From Undibacterium sp. Jales W-56 (GTDB taxonomy: Bacteria > Pseudomonadota > Gammaproteobacteria > Burkholderiales > Burkholderiaceae_D): a stretch of 64,000 nucleotides of DNA. Both the position numbers and the translations under genes were made by a program. The notes under the pieces are model-generated. The model was given only the letters and a program-made list of their open reading frames with translations. It made no database searches and had not been told where the DNA came from. The stretch is taken from positions 124,001 to 188,000 of the forward strand of contig NZ_JAJLQW010000002.1 of assembly GCF_025548535.1 (NCBI RefSeq), given 5' to 3'. Of the stretch, positions 1 to 9,244 are shown piece by piece (the stretch's first letter is position 1; every line of letters begins with the position of its first letter).

Positions 1-727
1 CTGCCACCTCTGCTGCGGTGACTTTGCCTGAGGATACGGCTTTATCCGACATCGCTTGCGAGGCGCGCTGGCTCGCTGTCGGCGCGGAAGCCTGCACATC
101 GTCAGGACGATTGCGTTGCGATTGGCTGATGCCGGTCGGGACGAAATACGGACACAGCACGGATGCGCCGATTGGCGCTTCGACCAGACTCAGGTCTTGG
201 TACAGGGTTTCCGACAAAGAGACCACCGCATGTTTAGAGACGTTGTACACGCCCATGGTCGGCGCGTTCAGCAGCCCCGCCATCGATGCCGTATTCACGA
301 TATGACCTTCGTAATCTGGATCGGTTTTGGCGCATGCCAGCATCAGCGGCGTGAAGATACGCACGCCATGAATCACGCCCCACAGATTGACGCCTAACAC
401 CCATTCCCAGTCAGCCTGGGAATTCTCCCAAATCAAGCCGCCCGAACCGACGCCGGCATTATTAAACACCAGATGTACTGCGCCGAACTTCGCCATCGTA
501 GCGTCGGCCAATGCCTGCACTTCGGCGGCATGACGCACATCGCAACGTTGAATCAAGACTTGCGCGCCGAGCGCCTCGACTTCGGCTTTGACTTTATCCA
601 GCGCATCCTGCTGTACATCGGCCAGTACCAATTTCATACCGAGCCTGGCACCGATCAGGGCGAATTCCCGGCCAAAGCCGCTACCGCCGCCGGTAATCAC
701 GGCGACTTTATTTTGAAAATTTTTCAT
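1..727 (-). CDS. SDR-family oxidoreductase, C-terminus cut by window edge
   Basis: This is a short-chain dehydrogenase/reductase, an NAD(P)-dependent alcohol/ketone oxidoreductase with a Rossmann fold. Translating the minus strand from the ATG at 727 gives an open frame to base 1, about 242 codons. The nucleotide-binding TGGGSGFGRE lies near residue 11, a CDV follows strand 3, NNAG is near residue 90, and the catalytic YNVSK (Tyr and Lys) sits near residue 160. A GAGA ribosome site precedes the ATG. It is the last visible gene of the minus-strand lipid catabolism cluster, downstream of the GST-like gene. The substrate cannot be told from the sequence; a hydroxyacyl or alcohol intermediate fits the neighbours. 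The stop codon lies outside the window. Confidence 0.9.
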   Translation of the reverse strand, partial: MKNFQNKVAVITGGGSGFGREFALIGARLGMKLVLADVQQDALDKVKAEVEALGAQVLIQRCDVRHAAEVQALADATMAKFGAVHLVFNNAGVGSGGLIWENSQADWEWVLGVNLWGVIHGVRIFTPLMLACAKTDPDYEGHIVNTASMAGLLNAPTMGVYNVSKHAVVSLSETLYQDLSLVEAPIGASVLCPYFVPTGISQSQRNRPDDVQASAPTASQRASQAMSDKAVSSGKVTAAEVA

Positions 728-815
728 GCTGGTCTCTCATTATTTGATTGCTTATTAATTGCGTATTAAATGCTTATTGATTGAATTGCATTGATCCATT
801 CATCGACAAACTTGT

Positions 816-1745
816 TCAGTCCACACGCTTCATCTGGAACCCGATGCGTGGAAAATGCACGACTACCGTTCCGGCACGTTCGTCAGTACGCTTGACCGCA
901 AACTCATGCTCATTCGCGCAGACCAGTTCGCCAATAACCGGGTCCAGGGCGTAGTCAGTCGGCATCACGGCGACCGTATCGCCCAAAGCAATGCCATGCG
1001 TATCGACGAATGACGCGTTGATTTGCGCTGGCGCTGCGCTATTGGCGACTGCCAGCGCTTCATCACTACGCATCTTGTCGGGCCGCCCATGGCCGAACGC
1101 CGCGACTTGATCCATCCATGCCAGAGTCAAAGGATACGCATCCAGAATCCCAGCCACAGCAGGCACGCGACGGATAAACCATAAGGCGTGATACACAGAA
1201 AAATCCGCGATACTGGCATCGGCACCCAGCAAAAACGTCGAGCCATGACTCAACATATTCTCGATACGGCGCAGATATTCGAGTAATTGCCCGGTGGCCT
1301 CCGGCAAGGACATGCGCGGCGCCCCTGCCCGCATGGCAGCACGGTCCGCCCCGAAGGCTTTCATTTGCTCCGGCGTGATATCCCCGAGGATGCCGGTCAT
1401 CGCAGCAGGTTGAAACGTGTAGGCAATCGCGGTCCAGAATAAGCTCGTATCGGCCCACTGCGCCAATGTTTTGGACAGTCCCGCGATCGCCGGCGGATAC
1501 AGGCCAGGCGTCGGCGCGATGCGCTCCAGCACGTCGGCAATCAGAGCCGTATCGCAATAAATATCGGCACCGATTTGCATGACAGGTGTGCGACGATAGC
1601 CACCCGTCAACGCGGTGACGTCAGGCTTGGGCATGATCGCAGGGATCATGACGGATTTCCATGCCAGGTTTTTAAATCCAAAAATCAGGCGGATTTTTTC
1701 TGAAAATGGAGAAACCGGGTAATGATGAAAAATAATCTCTGACAT
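816..1745 (-). CDS. glutathione S-transferase family protein with extra C-terminal domain
   Basis: 309 residues. The N-terminal ~80 residues are thioredoxin/GST-N like (HHYPVSPFSEKIRL, then TPVMQIG and the DTALIADVLE helix that in GSTs contacts the gamma-glutamyl group). An all-helical GST-C region follows to about residue 215. The last ~80 residues look like a small beta domain that ordinary GSTs (200-220 residues) lack. Known relatives conjugate or isomerise electrophilic compounds with glutathione, but whether this one binds glutathione is unproven. It lies in the lipid-catabolism cluster between the MDR reductase gene and the partial SDR gene, 88 bp from the latter. Confidence 0.8.
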   Translation of the reverse strand: MSEIIFHHYPVSPFSEKIRLIFGFKNLAWKSVMIPAIMPKPDVTALTGGYRRTPVMQIGADIYCDTALIADVLERIAPTPGLYPPAIAGLSKTLAQWADTSLFWTAIAYTFQPAAMTGILGDITPEQMKAFGADRAAMRAGAPRMSLPEATGQLLEYLRRIENMLSHGSTFLLGADASIADFSVYHALWFIRRVPAVAGILDAYPLTLAWMDQVAAFGHGRPDKMRSDEALAVANSAAPAQINASFVDTHGIALGDTVAVMPTDYALDPVIGELVCANEHEFAVKRTDERAGTVVVHFPRIGFQMKRVD

Positions 1746-1891
1746 GCTTAGTCCCTGGATCTATTAAACATTGTGTGATGAAAAGAGCTTTTGTGAACAA
1801 GCTCAAGTTGAACTCAGATCAAGTTTAATAATTATTAAAACCATTAAAAAGTAGTGTGCCTGGTAAGCTTAGCAGCGCCTTATTTTTACTC

Positions 1892-1917
1892 CCCCTCTCC
1901 CGCTTGCGGGTGAGGGG
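1892..1917. repeat. REP-like GC hairpin (CCCCTC...GAGGGG)
   Basis: Two 12-base arms (1892-1903 and 1906-1917) pair with one T-T mismatch around a TT loop. It sits 13 bp past the MDR gene stop, where it could act as a weak terminator or mRNA 3' stabiliser. There is no U-run directly behind it. The form resembles short dispersed GC palindromes (REP type) of proteobacteria; only this copy is in the window. Confidence 0.5.
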
Positions 1918-1930
1918 TTCTATTCAGCTC

Positions 1931-2941
1931 TTAATTTAATTTAACCAATTGCTTACCGAAGTTTTTTCCCTTTAGCAAACCGAGGAAAGCCTCCGGTGCA
2001 GCCGCCAGATTTGGCGCAACCGATTCACGGAATTTCAGCTTACCTGTTGCCACCAAAGTACCCAACTCCTTAAGTCCCTGCGGCCATAAGTCCATATGTT
2101 CGGACACAATGAAGCCGCGCATAGTCAAACGCATGGTCAGTAAGACACGCGTGTTTTTGATCGGCAACGGCTCGCCGTCATAACCGGCAATCATGCCGCA
2201 CAAGGCGATGCGGCCGAAGGCGTTCATGCGTGCCAGGCAGGCATCAAAAATTTCGCCGCCGACGTTTTCAAATACGGCATCGATGCCGTTCGGCGTGGCA
2301 GCCGCCAGCTCGGCCTGCAAATTGCCCGCCTTGTAATCGATGCAGGCATCAAAGCCTAGTTCATTGACGACGTAGGCACATTTTTCTGCGCCGCCTGCAA
2401 TGCCGACTGCGCGACAGCCGCGCAATTTAGCGAGTTGGCCGACGACGCTGCCGACCGCGCCACTGGCGGCGGAGACCACGATGGTTTCGCCTTCTTTGGC
2501 TTGCATGATCTGGGTCAGGCCGTACCAGGCCGTCATACCCGGCATGCCGACCGAACCGAGGTAAGCGGACAAGGGAATATGCGTAGTATCGACTTTGCGC
2601 AACAGTACGCCATCCGATACCCCCATCTCCGCCCAGCCGAGCATGCCGACGACTTTATCGCCAAGCGCAAATTTAGGATTTTTAGTCGCGACAATTTCAC
2701 CGACCGTACCACCGATCATGGTCTCGCCAATGGCTTGCGGCGCGGCATAGCTCTTGGCATCTTCCATGCGCATACGCATATAGGGATCGAGCGACAGGAA
2801 ATGATTGCGCACCAAGACTTCGCAGTCCTTGAGCTCAGGGACTGGCACTGTTTCCAGTCGAAAATTATCGACTTTGACTTCACCCTTGGGACGGGAAGCC
2901 AGGACAATGCGCTGAAAATTACCGGTTGTTACGTTACTCAT
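1931..2941 (-). CDS. zinc-independent NADP-dependent oxidoreductase (MDR, CurA/PTGR-like)
   Basis: 336 residues, the usual length for the leukotriene B4 12-hydroxydehydrogenase/curcumin reductase branch of medium-chain dehydrogenases, which reduce alpha,beta-unsaturated ketones or aldehydes with NADPH. Visible marks are the LDPYMRMRM segment near residue 52, the nucleotide-binding SGAVGSVVGQLAK near residue 160, GGAEKC at the adenosine-phosphate site and FENVGG near residue 225. The catalytic zinc ligands of alcohol dehydrogenases are absent. A GAGG ribosome site lies 5 bases before the ATG, and the gene starts 7 bp after the serine hydrolase gene ends, so the two are probably co-transcribed. 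Confidence 0.9.
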   Translation of the reverse strand: MSNVTTGNFQRIVLASRPKGEVKVDNFRLETVPVPELKDCEVLVRNHFLSLDPYMRMRMEDAKSYAAPQAIGETMIGGTVGEIVATKNPKFALGDKVVGMLGWAEMGVSDGVLLRKVDTTHIPLSAYLGSVGMPGMTAWYGLTQIMQAKEGETIVVSAASGAVGSVVGQLAKLRGCRAVGIAGGAEKCAYVVNELGFDACIDYKAGNLQAELAAATPNGIDAVFENVGGEIFDACLARMNAFGRIALCGMIAGYDGEPLPIKNTRVLLTMRLTMRGFIVSEHMDLWPQGLKELGTLVATGKLKFRESVAPNLAAAPEAFLGLLKGKNFGKQLVKLN

Positions 2942-2948
2942 AAATACC

Positions 2949-4292
2949 TCATTTCATCAAGTGATTAGCCAATGCCTGAAACGCGCGATAAGTGATGGGG
3001 TCACTCGCGCCATTGGCGGCAATGGGATGGGAAGAAAATTTTACGATGACCATTTCAGCCACCGGGTCGATATAAATACGCTGGCCATGGATGCCGCGCG
3101 CTTCAAATGTATTATGGCTGTTATGCGCTATCCACCACATGTTCCGATAAGAGTAACCGGGGATTGTGGCGTAGCCGGCCTTGGCAAATTTGGCTTTATC
3201 GCCGCCCTTGCGAATATCCTCGATTGCCGCTTTCGGCAGGATTTGCTGTCCGTTGAATTTGCCCCCCAGGCGCATCATTTCGCCGAAGCGCGCCATGTCG
3301 CGCAGGGTGAGATTCAGGCCACCGCCGCCCTGCTCAGTGCCTATGCTATCAACAGCAAAATACGCGTCATTTTCAACACCGAGTTTTTGCCAGATGCGTT
3401 CGGACAATAAGTCGGACAGCGATTTACCGCTTGCGCGCTTTACGATCCAGGCCAGCACTTCGGCATTGACTGTCTTATAAGCGAAGGCTTCGTCATGATG
3501 GCCTTCTTTTTTTAACTTCACCAGAAAATCGTAAAACGTCTTTGGTCCCTCATAAGCCGGAGCAACGGGCAGCAAGCCGCCCGAACGTGCATAGTCCCAG
3601 ACTTCTGCTTTGGGATCCGCATAGTTTTCTGAATACTGGACGCCGATGGTCATATCCATCACCTGACGCACTGTCGCATCGCCATACGCCGTGTCTTTAA
3701 GTTCGGGCAGATATGTGATCACCTGGGCAGCGGGATCGAGCGTCCCTTCTACCGCCATCGTCGCAGCCAGTGTGCCGACAAAGGATTTGGTGACCGACAT
3801 AGCGATGTGCGGCAATTGCGGTTTGCTGATGCCGAAATATTTTTCATACACAACCTTGCCTTTGTGCATGACTAGCACGCTATCGGTATAAGTACGATTC
3901 AACATGTCGGCCCAGTTCGCGTTGGCACCTTTGTCATCGATAAAGCGGATGCCATCCAGGTCGGCTGGTGCTTGCGGCAAAGCCGAGGCAGGCAAACTAC
4001 CGTGCCAGACATTCGATGTCGGACCCAGTTCACGCCCATGAGAAAACGACCAGCGGGTGCGCGGAAATTGGTAATTGCTGCCGTTGCCGGATTGAATGAC
4101 TTTGTCAGGCGCTGGCGGAAACCCTTGCATCCAGCCTAGTGTTTTTGGATCGGTACTTGCAGGGTCGGGCAAAACGGTTTGTGCAATAGCTGCACTGATT
4201 GCGGTAGTCATAAGTCCACCCAAGATGATGTACAAAGCGATTTTGAGTCGTGCTGCAAAAAACGTCTGGCGCTGATGATTCTGTTTCGGCAT
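2949..4292 (-). CDS. secreted serine hydrolase, beta-lactamase class C family
   Basis: 447 residues from the chosen start. An in-frame ATG lies 18 bases upstream, but AAAGGAG sits 5 bases before the ATG at 4292, which decides the start. An N-terminal hydrophobic stretch (about residues 15-37) ending ISAAIAQ looks like a signal peptide. The serine-x-x-lysine motif is SVTK at residues 166-169 (Ser nucleophile, Lys base), with a YSEN motif about 65 residues on, in the position of the family YxN. Family members are esterases, D-aminopeptidases or PBP4-like enzymes rather than true beta-lactamases. In this cluster an esterase releasing substrate for the downstream reductases is a reasonable guess. 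Confidence 0.85.
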   Translation of the reverse strand: MPKQNHQRQTFFAARLKIALYIILGGLMTTAISAAIAQTVLPDPASTDPKTLGWMQGFPPAPDKVIQSGNGSNYQFPRTRWSFSHGRELGPTSNVWHGSLPASALPQAPADLDGIRFIDDKGANANWADMLNRTYTDSVLVMHKGKVVYEKYFGISKPQLPHIAMSVTKSFVGTLAATMAVEGTLDPAAQVITYLPELKDTAYGDATVRQVMDMTIGVQYSENYADPKAEVWDYARSGGLLPVAPAYEGPKTFYDFLVKLKKEGHHDEAFAYKTVNAEVLAWIVKRASGKSLSDLLSERIWQKLGVENDAYFAVDSIGTEQGGGGLNLTLRDMARFGEMMRLGGKFNGQQILPKAAIEDIRKGGDKAKFAKAGYATIPGYSYRNMWWIAHNSHNTFEARGIHGQRIYIDPVAEMVIVKFSSHPIAANGASDPITYRAFQALANHLMK

Positions 4293-4368
4293 GCTGTCTC
4301 CTTTTTCCATTTATGTGGATTGATCAGGACTTGCTTACACTTTTTAGTCGATTAATTATTCACGAAAC

Positions 4369-4815
4369 CTAGTCACTACCGTACAGTTTTTTCATATTTT
4401 CACCCGATTTAAGGCGACGCAAATACTTGAAGGTGCCCATGGCTTTGGCAATGAGTTTATCGCCGTTCCAGATTTCACCGTCGCAAAAGCACATCGTGGT
4501 GGATCGATGAAAAGCAAATCCGCGCGCCTCGATACGGCCGCCGGGCACACCTCCCGGCTGCAAAAAAGTGGTCTTCATCTCGACCGTGACCACCCCTTTC
4601 AAATCCTCGCTCAATGAGCGCCCTGCCATCGCCATCACGACGTCCAGCATCGTCATCATGACTCCGCCGTGCGTGATTTGCCAGCTATTCATGTGGCGCT
4701 CGACTAAATCGAGAGCGATCTTGGCGCGGCCATTTTCCATCTCTAAAAACTCGACGCCCATATCGTGTAAAAACGGATTGAGTGCCGGACTTGGCTGTGC
4801 AATTGGTAAGCTCAT
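4369..4815 (-). CDS. PaaI-type hotdog thioesterase
   Basis: About 148 residues from the ATG at 4815. A start at 4884 would add 23 residues with an atypical basic sequence, and neither start has a strong ribosome site. The hotdog core is visible: THGGVMMTMLDVVMA is the helix carrying the active-site region, followed by VEMKTTFLQPG and a final strand. PaaI-family enzymes hydrolyse acyl-CoA thioesters and free CoA during aromatic or fatty acid breakdown. It sits between the SDR and serine hydrolase genes of the same-strand lipid cluster, which supports that role. Confidence 0.82.
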   Translation of the reverse strand: MSLPIAQPSPALNPFLHDMGVEFLEMENGRAKIALDLVERHMNSWQITHGGVMMTMLDVVMAMAGRSLSEDLKGVVTVEMKTTFLQPGGVPGGRIEARGFAFHRSTTMCFCDGEIWNGDKLIAKAMGTFKYLRRLKSGENMKKLYGSD

Positions 4816-4931
4816 ATATGCCCGCAGTCTATGTCTATGCTGCAATGGAAGTGCGTGTATCAGTGAAACTGGTTTTGCCGGCATTAGCCTATGCGTTCAG
4901 CTAATGCGCTAATGCAACCAGATATGCTTAA

Positions 4932-5726
4932 TTACACAGCAGAGACACCGCCATCGACTGCCAGAGTCTGACCAGTGATGTGTTTGCCTGCATCGGAGGC
5001 GAACAACAGGGCAACCCCTTTCAGATCCTCGTCATCGCCGATGCGTTGCAATGGCGCTTCTTTGGCGAGTTTTTCTTCGCCCAGATGTTCGAGTATGCCC
5101 TTGGTCATTTTGGAGGGGAAGAAACCCGGCGCTACCGCGTTGACCGTAATGCCGTGTACACCCCACTCACCTGCCAGCGTGCGGGTGAAATTGATGACTG
5201 CCGCTTTGGAGGTATTGTAGGCAATGGTTTGCATGGTTCCGGGGGCATTACCGGACAGGCCAGCGATAGACGCGATGTTGATGATACGACCGTGCTTACG
5301 CGGAATCATCGAGCGTTTGCCGACTTCTTGCGAAAGCAAAAAGATGCTGCGGATATTCAGGTTCATGACCTTATCCCAGGCTTCGACCGGATGATCTTCC
5401 GCCGGTGAACCCCAGGTCGCCCCCGCATTGTTGATCAGGATGTCGATATGGCCCAAACGCGCCAGCGCCTCATCGACCAGCGGTTTGACGCTGCCGTCTT
5501 TACCTAAGTCTGCGGCGATGGCGCTGGCATCGATACCGCGGGTTTTCAGATGAGCGACGGCTTCATCGAGATCCGATTGTTTGCGTGAGGATAAAACGAT
5601 TTTGGCGCCTTGCTCACCCAGGGCTTCCGCCATTTGCAGACCGAGACCGCGCGAGCCGCCAGTGATCAATGCAGTTTTACCTTTGAGGTCGAATAATTGT
5701 TGCGAGGTGCGTGCTGTAGTAGTCAT
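4932..5726 (-). CDS. SDR-family oxidoreductase (3-oxoacyl/glucose-dehydrogenase-like)
   Basis: 264 residues, a classical SDR. TGGSRGLGLQMA lies near residue 22, the adenine-region AADLG near 70, NNAG near 99, catalytic NIASIAG Ser near 152 and YNTSK near 168. VAPGFFPSKMT and the C-terminal TGQTLAVDGG are typical. CGGAG precedes the ATG by 6 bases. It reduces or oxidises an alcohol/ketone with NAD(P); beside acyl-CoA dehydrogenase, thiolase and thioesterase genes it may act as a 3-hydroxyacyl-CoA dehydrogenase. The second SDR of the cluster (1-727) differs clearly in sequence, so the two probably act on different steps. Confidence 0.9.
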   Translation of the reverse strand: MTTTARTSQQLFDLKGKTALITGGSRGLGLQMAEALGEQGAKIVLSSRKQSDLDEAVAHLKTRGIDASAIAADLGKDGSVKPLVDEALARLGHIDILINNAGATWGSPAEDHPVEAWDKVMNLNIRSIFLLSQEVGKRSMIPRKHGRIINIASIAGLSGNAPGTMQTIAYNTSKAAVINFTRTLAGEWGVHGITVNAVAPGFFPSKMTKGILEHLGEEKLAKEAPLQRIGDDEDLKGVALLFASDAGKHITGQTLAVDGGVSAV

Positions 5727-5767
5727 AGTTGTCTCCGATTATTTTTATGTATAAGGTCAATACGATG

Positions 5768-7585
5768 TCAGAACCAGTCGTCCTGCATATCCAGCGTCGT
5801 GGTATCCAGACTCGCCAGCAGGTCTAATTGTTGATGGACTTTCGGCAGTTCCCATTGGAAGAAATATCTACAGGCTTGCAGTTTGCCTGCATAAAAATTC
5901 GCATCATGATGTTGCTCTTTGCCGACCGACAATAAAGCTTGTTCCAGCCAGATCCAGGCAACGACCGTATGACCAAAGGCTTCCAGGTACAAGGAGGCGT
6001 TGGCCAATGTTTTATTCAAATCACCGGCGCCATACAATTGCTGCGTGACCATGGCAATCCGGCGCAATGCCAGCGACAAAGCCTGTGCATAATCCGTTAA
6101 GGCGGAATCAGCAGCGGCGCGGCTGATCGTTGCTTGTATCTCGGCACCGAGTGCCTTGAATGCAGCGCCATCCTGCATCACGACTTTACGCCCCAGCAGA
6201 TCCAGCCCCTGGATGCCATGCGTACCTTCGTGAATCGGATTCAGGCGATTGTCGCGATAGAACTGTTCGACATTGTATTCACGCGTATAGCCATAGCCGC
6301 CGTGGATCTGGATCGCCAGGTTATTCGCTTCCAGACACCATTGAGATGGCCAGGATTTGGCAATCGGCGTGAGAATATCGAGTAGCAATAAAGCATTCGC
6401 CCTTGCCTCCGCTGCAGGTGCGCTGCGCTCTTCATCGACCAGGCGGGCGCAATACAAGTTCAATGCCAGACCGCCTTCGACATAGGATTTTTGCGCCAGC
6501 AACATACGCTTGACGTCGGTGTGCTGGATAATCGGCAACTGCGCCGTAGCCGGATCTTTGGCTTGCGGATTGCGGCCTTGCGGACGATTGCGCGCATAAT
6601 CCAGCGAATGCAGATAACCGGTATAACCCAGCATGACTGCGCCAAGACCGACACCGATACGCGCCTCATTCATCATGTGGAACATATTCGCCAGGCCCTT
6701 GTGCAAGGTGCCGACCAGATAGCCGATCGCACCTGCTTTGCCTTGCGGCTTGTACTTGCCTTCACCGAAATTCAACAGGCAATTGGTGGTGCCGCGATAG
6801 CCCATTTTGTGATTCAATCCAGCCAGCACAACGTCATTGCGCTCACCCAGCGAGCCATCAGGATTGACGAGTTTTTTCGGCACGATGAACAATGAAATAC
6901 CTTTGACCCCGGGGATCAGCTTGCCGTTTTGATCCGGCACTTTTGCCAGCACCAGGTGCACGATGTTTTCAGACAGTTCATGCTCGCCGGCTGAGATCCA
7001 CATCTTGTTGCCAGTCAAACGGTAGCTGCCATCCGCCTGCGGCTCGGCGCGCGTGACGATGTCGGACAGACTGGAACCTGCTTGCGGTTCGGACAAACAC
7101 ATGGTGCCGAAGAAGCGGCCTTCCAGCATCGGTTTGGCGAACAGTTCGATTTGCTCAGTCGTGCCGCATTTCATCAGCGTGTTGGCATTACCTATCGTCA
7201 GGAATGGGTACGATGAGGTGCCGACATTCGCTCCTTTGAAATAGGCAAAGCCCGCCTTCTCGACCACGCATGGCAACTGCATGCCGCCCAGCTCGTAGTC
7301 TTGACCGGCAGCCATCAGGCCCGCTTCACAAAAGGCATTCAGTGCCGTTTTAACTTCAGGAATCATATGCACGACTTCGCCATCAAAATGCGGCTCATTC
7401 TGGTCGTTCTTTTTGTTATGCGGCGCAAATAATTCGGTGGCGATTTGTTCGCAGGTATCAAGCGCAGCGTTGAAGGTTTCGCGGGTGTGGTCGGCGAAAC
7501 GTTCGCGCTGATTCAGGGACTCGACATTCAGCCATTCATACAGCAAAAAATCGAGGTCACGGCGAGGGATGATTTTTGATTGCAT
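5768..7585 (-). CDS. acyl-CoA dehydrogenase (long, ~600 aa type)
   Basis: 605 residues, which fits the long acyl-CoA dehydrogenase branch with an extra C-terminal domain rather than the ~380-residue type. It performs FAD-dependent alpha,beta-dehydrogenation of acyl-CoA, the first step of beta-oxidation. MCLSEPQAGSSLSDI (flavin/substrate loop) lies near residue 157, GNKMWISAGEH follows, and GGYGYTREYNVEQFYRDNR with IHEGTHGIQGLDL near residue 440 gives the acid-base segment. The start at 7585 has no strong ribosome site. A terminator-like hairpin separates it from the thiolase gene upstream, so it may have its own promoter or partial readthrough. Confidence 0.93.
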   Translation of the reverse strand: MQSKIIPRRDLDFLLYEWLNVESLNQRERFADHTRETFNAALDTCEQIATELFAPHNKKNDQNEPHFDGEVVHMIPEVKTALNAFCEAGLMAAGQDYELGGMQLPCVVEKAGFAYFKGANVGTSSYPFLTIGNANTLMKCGTTEQIELFAKPMLEGRFFGTMCLSEPQAGSSLSDIVTRAEPQADGSYRLTGNKMWISAGEHELSENIVHLVLAKVPDQNGKLIPGVKGISLFIVPKKLVNPDGSLGERNDVVLAGLNHKMGYRGTTNCLLNFGEGKYKPQGKAGAIGYLVGTLHKGLANMFHMMNEARIGVGLGAVMLGYTGYLHSLDYARNRPQGRNPQAKDPATAQLPIIQHTDVKRMLLAQKSYVEGGLALNLYCARLVDEERSAPAAEARANALLLLDILTPIAKSWPSQWCLEANNLAIQIHGGYGYTREYNVEQFYRDNRLNPIHEGTHGIQGLDLLGRKVVMQDGAAFKALGAEIQATISRAAADSALTDYAQALSLALRRIAMVTQQLYGAGDLNKTLANASLYLEAFGHTVVAWIWLEQALLSVGKEQHHDANFYAGKLQACRYFFQWELPKVHQQLDLLASLDTTTLDMQDDWF

Positions 7586-7635
7586 AGCGAGTCAGATGTC
7601 TGGCGTTGGCAGGACGATTGATCGTCCATGCGGTT

Positions 7636-7668
7636 AAAAAAAGCAAGACAGGTGACTCCCGTCTTGCT
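7636..7668 (-). terminator. intrinsic terminator after the thiolase gene
   Basis: On the minus strand AGCAAGAC and GTCTTGCT form an 8-bp stem around an 11-base loop, followed by a seven-base T-run (7636-7642 on the plus strand are A). It lies between the thiolase stop (7718) and the acyl-CoA dehydrogenase start (7585) and should attenuate transcription between them. Confidence 0.75.
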
Positions 7669-7717
7669 CATTTTTATCTCAATTTCACATTCAGCAGTGA
7701 ATCCAGCCGTAAGTCGT

Positions 7718-8896
7718 TTACACCACTTCAAACAAGCCGGCAGCGCCTTGACCGCCGCCGATACACATCGTGACGACCACAAATTTTGCGCCGCGGCGTT
7801 TACCTTCGATCAGGGCATGACCTGTCAGGCGCGCACCGGAGACGCCATAAGGATGTCCGACCGCAATCGCACCGCCGTTGACATTCAGCTTATCCATAGG
7901 AATGCCGAGTTTGTCTGCGCAATACAATACTTGCACGGCAAACGCTTCGTTCAATTCCCACAGGCCGATGTCTTCGACTTTGAGACCTGCTTTTTTCAAT
8001 AATTTCGGAATCGCGTAAACAGGGCCGATACCCATTTCATCAGGCTCGCACCCGGCGATGGCGAAGCCGCGGAAGATGCCGAGCGGTTGCAAGCCCTTGG
8101 CTTCAGCCACTTTGCTATTCATCAGGATCGCAACGGAGGCGCCATCCGAAAACTGACTCGCATTACCCGCAGAAATCACGCCGCCTGGCACTGCCGAGCG
8201 GATCTTAGAGACGGCTTCCAAGGTAGTATCCGGACGAATACCTTCGTCCGCGGAGATCGTCACCTCTTTGCTGACCAGCATGCCGGTCGCTTTATCGGCA
8301 ACACCCATGACGGTAGTCATCGGGACGATTTCTGCATTAAACAAGCCTGCCGCCTGAGCCGCTGCCGCACGCAATTGGCTCTGCACACCATATTCGTCCT
8401 GACGCTCACGCGCGATGTTGTAGCGCTTGGCAACGGTTTCTGCGGTTTGCAACATTGGCCAGTAGACTTCCGGCTTATGTTGCTTCAGCCATGGATCGAC
8501 GATCATGTGCGTATTCGCTTCGTTTTGCACACAAGAAATCGACTCGACGCCGCCAGCAGCATAGATGTCGCCTTCGCCCGCAATGATACGCTGCGCTGCC
8601 AGGGCAATCGTCTGCAAACCGGAAGAACAAAAACGATTGACGGTCATGCCGGCCGTGGTGACCGGGCAACCGCCGCGTAAGGCGATCTGGCGCGCAATAT
8701 TGCTGCCTGTCGCGCCTTCCGGGGTCGCACAACCCATGATCACATCTTCTACTTCTGCCGCATCAATCTTCGCGCGCGCTATCGCTGCGCTCAATACATG
8801 GCCGCCCAGAGTGGCGCCATGCGTCATGTTGAAAGCGCCCTTCCAGGATTTTGCAAGGCCAGTACGTGCGGTGGATACGATGACAGCATCAGACAT
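7718..8896 (-). CDS. acetyl-CoA C-acyltransferase (thiolase)
   Basis: 392 residues, standard thiolase length. It cleaves 3-ketoacyl-CoA with CoA, or condenses two acetyl-CoA in the reverse direction. The acyl-accepting Cys is C90 in NRFCSSGLQ; the C-terminal acid/base residues lie in [11 protein letters not shown] (His) and [10 protein letters not shown] (Cys). GGAG lies upstream of the ATG. It heads the minus-strand lipid cluster. No phaA is next to phaC/phaB at 57-60 kb, so this enzyme could also feed PHA synthesis, but the local context favours degradation. Confidence 0.93.
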   Translation of the reverse strand: MSDAVIVSTARTGLAKSWKGAFNMTHGATLGGHVLSAAIARAKIDAAEVEDVIMGCATPEGATGSNIARQIALRGGCPVTTAGMTVNRFCSSGLQTIALAAQRIIAGEGDIYAAGGVESISCVQNEANTHMIVDPWLKQHKPEVYWPMLQTAETVAKRYNIARERQDEYGVQSQLRAAAAQAAGLFNAEIVPMTTVMGVADKATGMLVSKEVTISADEGIRPDTTLEAVSKIRSAVPGGVISAGNASQFSDGASVAILMNSKVAEAKGLQPLGIFRGFAIAGCEPDEMGIGPVYAIPKLLKKAGLKVEDIGLWELNEAFAVQVLYCADKLGIPMDKLNVNGGAIAVGHPYGVSGARLTGHALIEGKRRGAKFVVVTMCIGGGQGAAGLFEVV

Positions 8897-9244
8897 GTGA
8901 GTCTCCTAACAGGTTTAATTTAATAATTTTGAATGAAGTGACGGTTACAACAAGCTTGGCAATACACAATAACTAGCGAAGCTGACCCGCATAAAAAACA
9001 TGGCTGGCTAGGCTTATGAAATAGCTGAATATCAGAATAGCATATTTTTAGTACGACCGTTCGCAAAAAAATAAAGTAATTTTTTTGATGTTTTCGGGCA
9101 AATAATGAACGAACGTAAGTTTCTGTAAGTTTCAAGAAAGCATGCCGTAAGTTTCAGCTTGCACACTCAATCTGCGCAAAAACTAAGTTTGGATAGTTCG
9201 AACTCAAGTTTGCCTACAACTTTAAAACATAATAGGAGACAAGC
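8897..9244. promoter_or_regulatory. divergent intergenic region with phased GTAAGTTTC repeats
   Basis: 348 bp without a gene between the divergent thiolase and symporter genes, so it must hold both promoters. GTAAGTTTC occurs three times on the plus strand, at 9115, 9125 and 9147. The spacings of 10 and 22 bases put the copies on roughly the same helix face. A related CTAAGTTTG lies at 9183 and the 10-bp palindrome AGTTCGAACT at 9195. These may be operators for a regulator encoded elsewhere. The AT-rich part at 9060-9095 has A and T tracts. No clear -35/-10 pair was found. Confidence 0.5.

Noticed and set aside
18..769. Three plus-strand ORFs (95, 113 and 98 codons)
   Set aside because: They are antisense to the partial SDR gene, whose motifs are clear on the minus strand.
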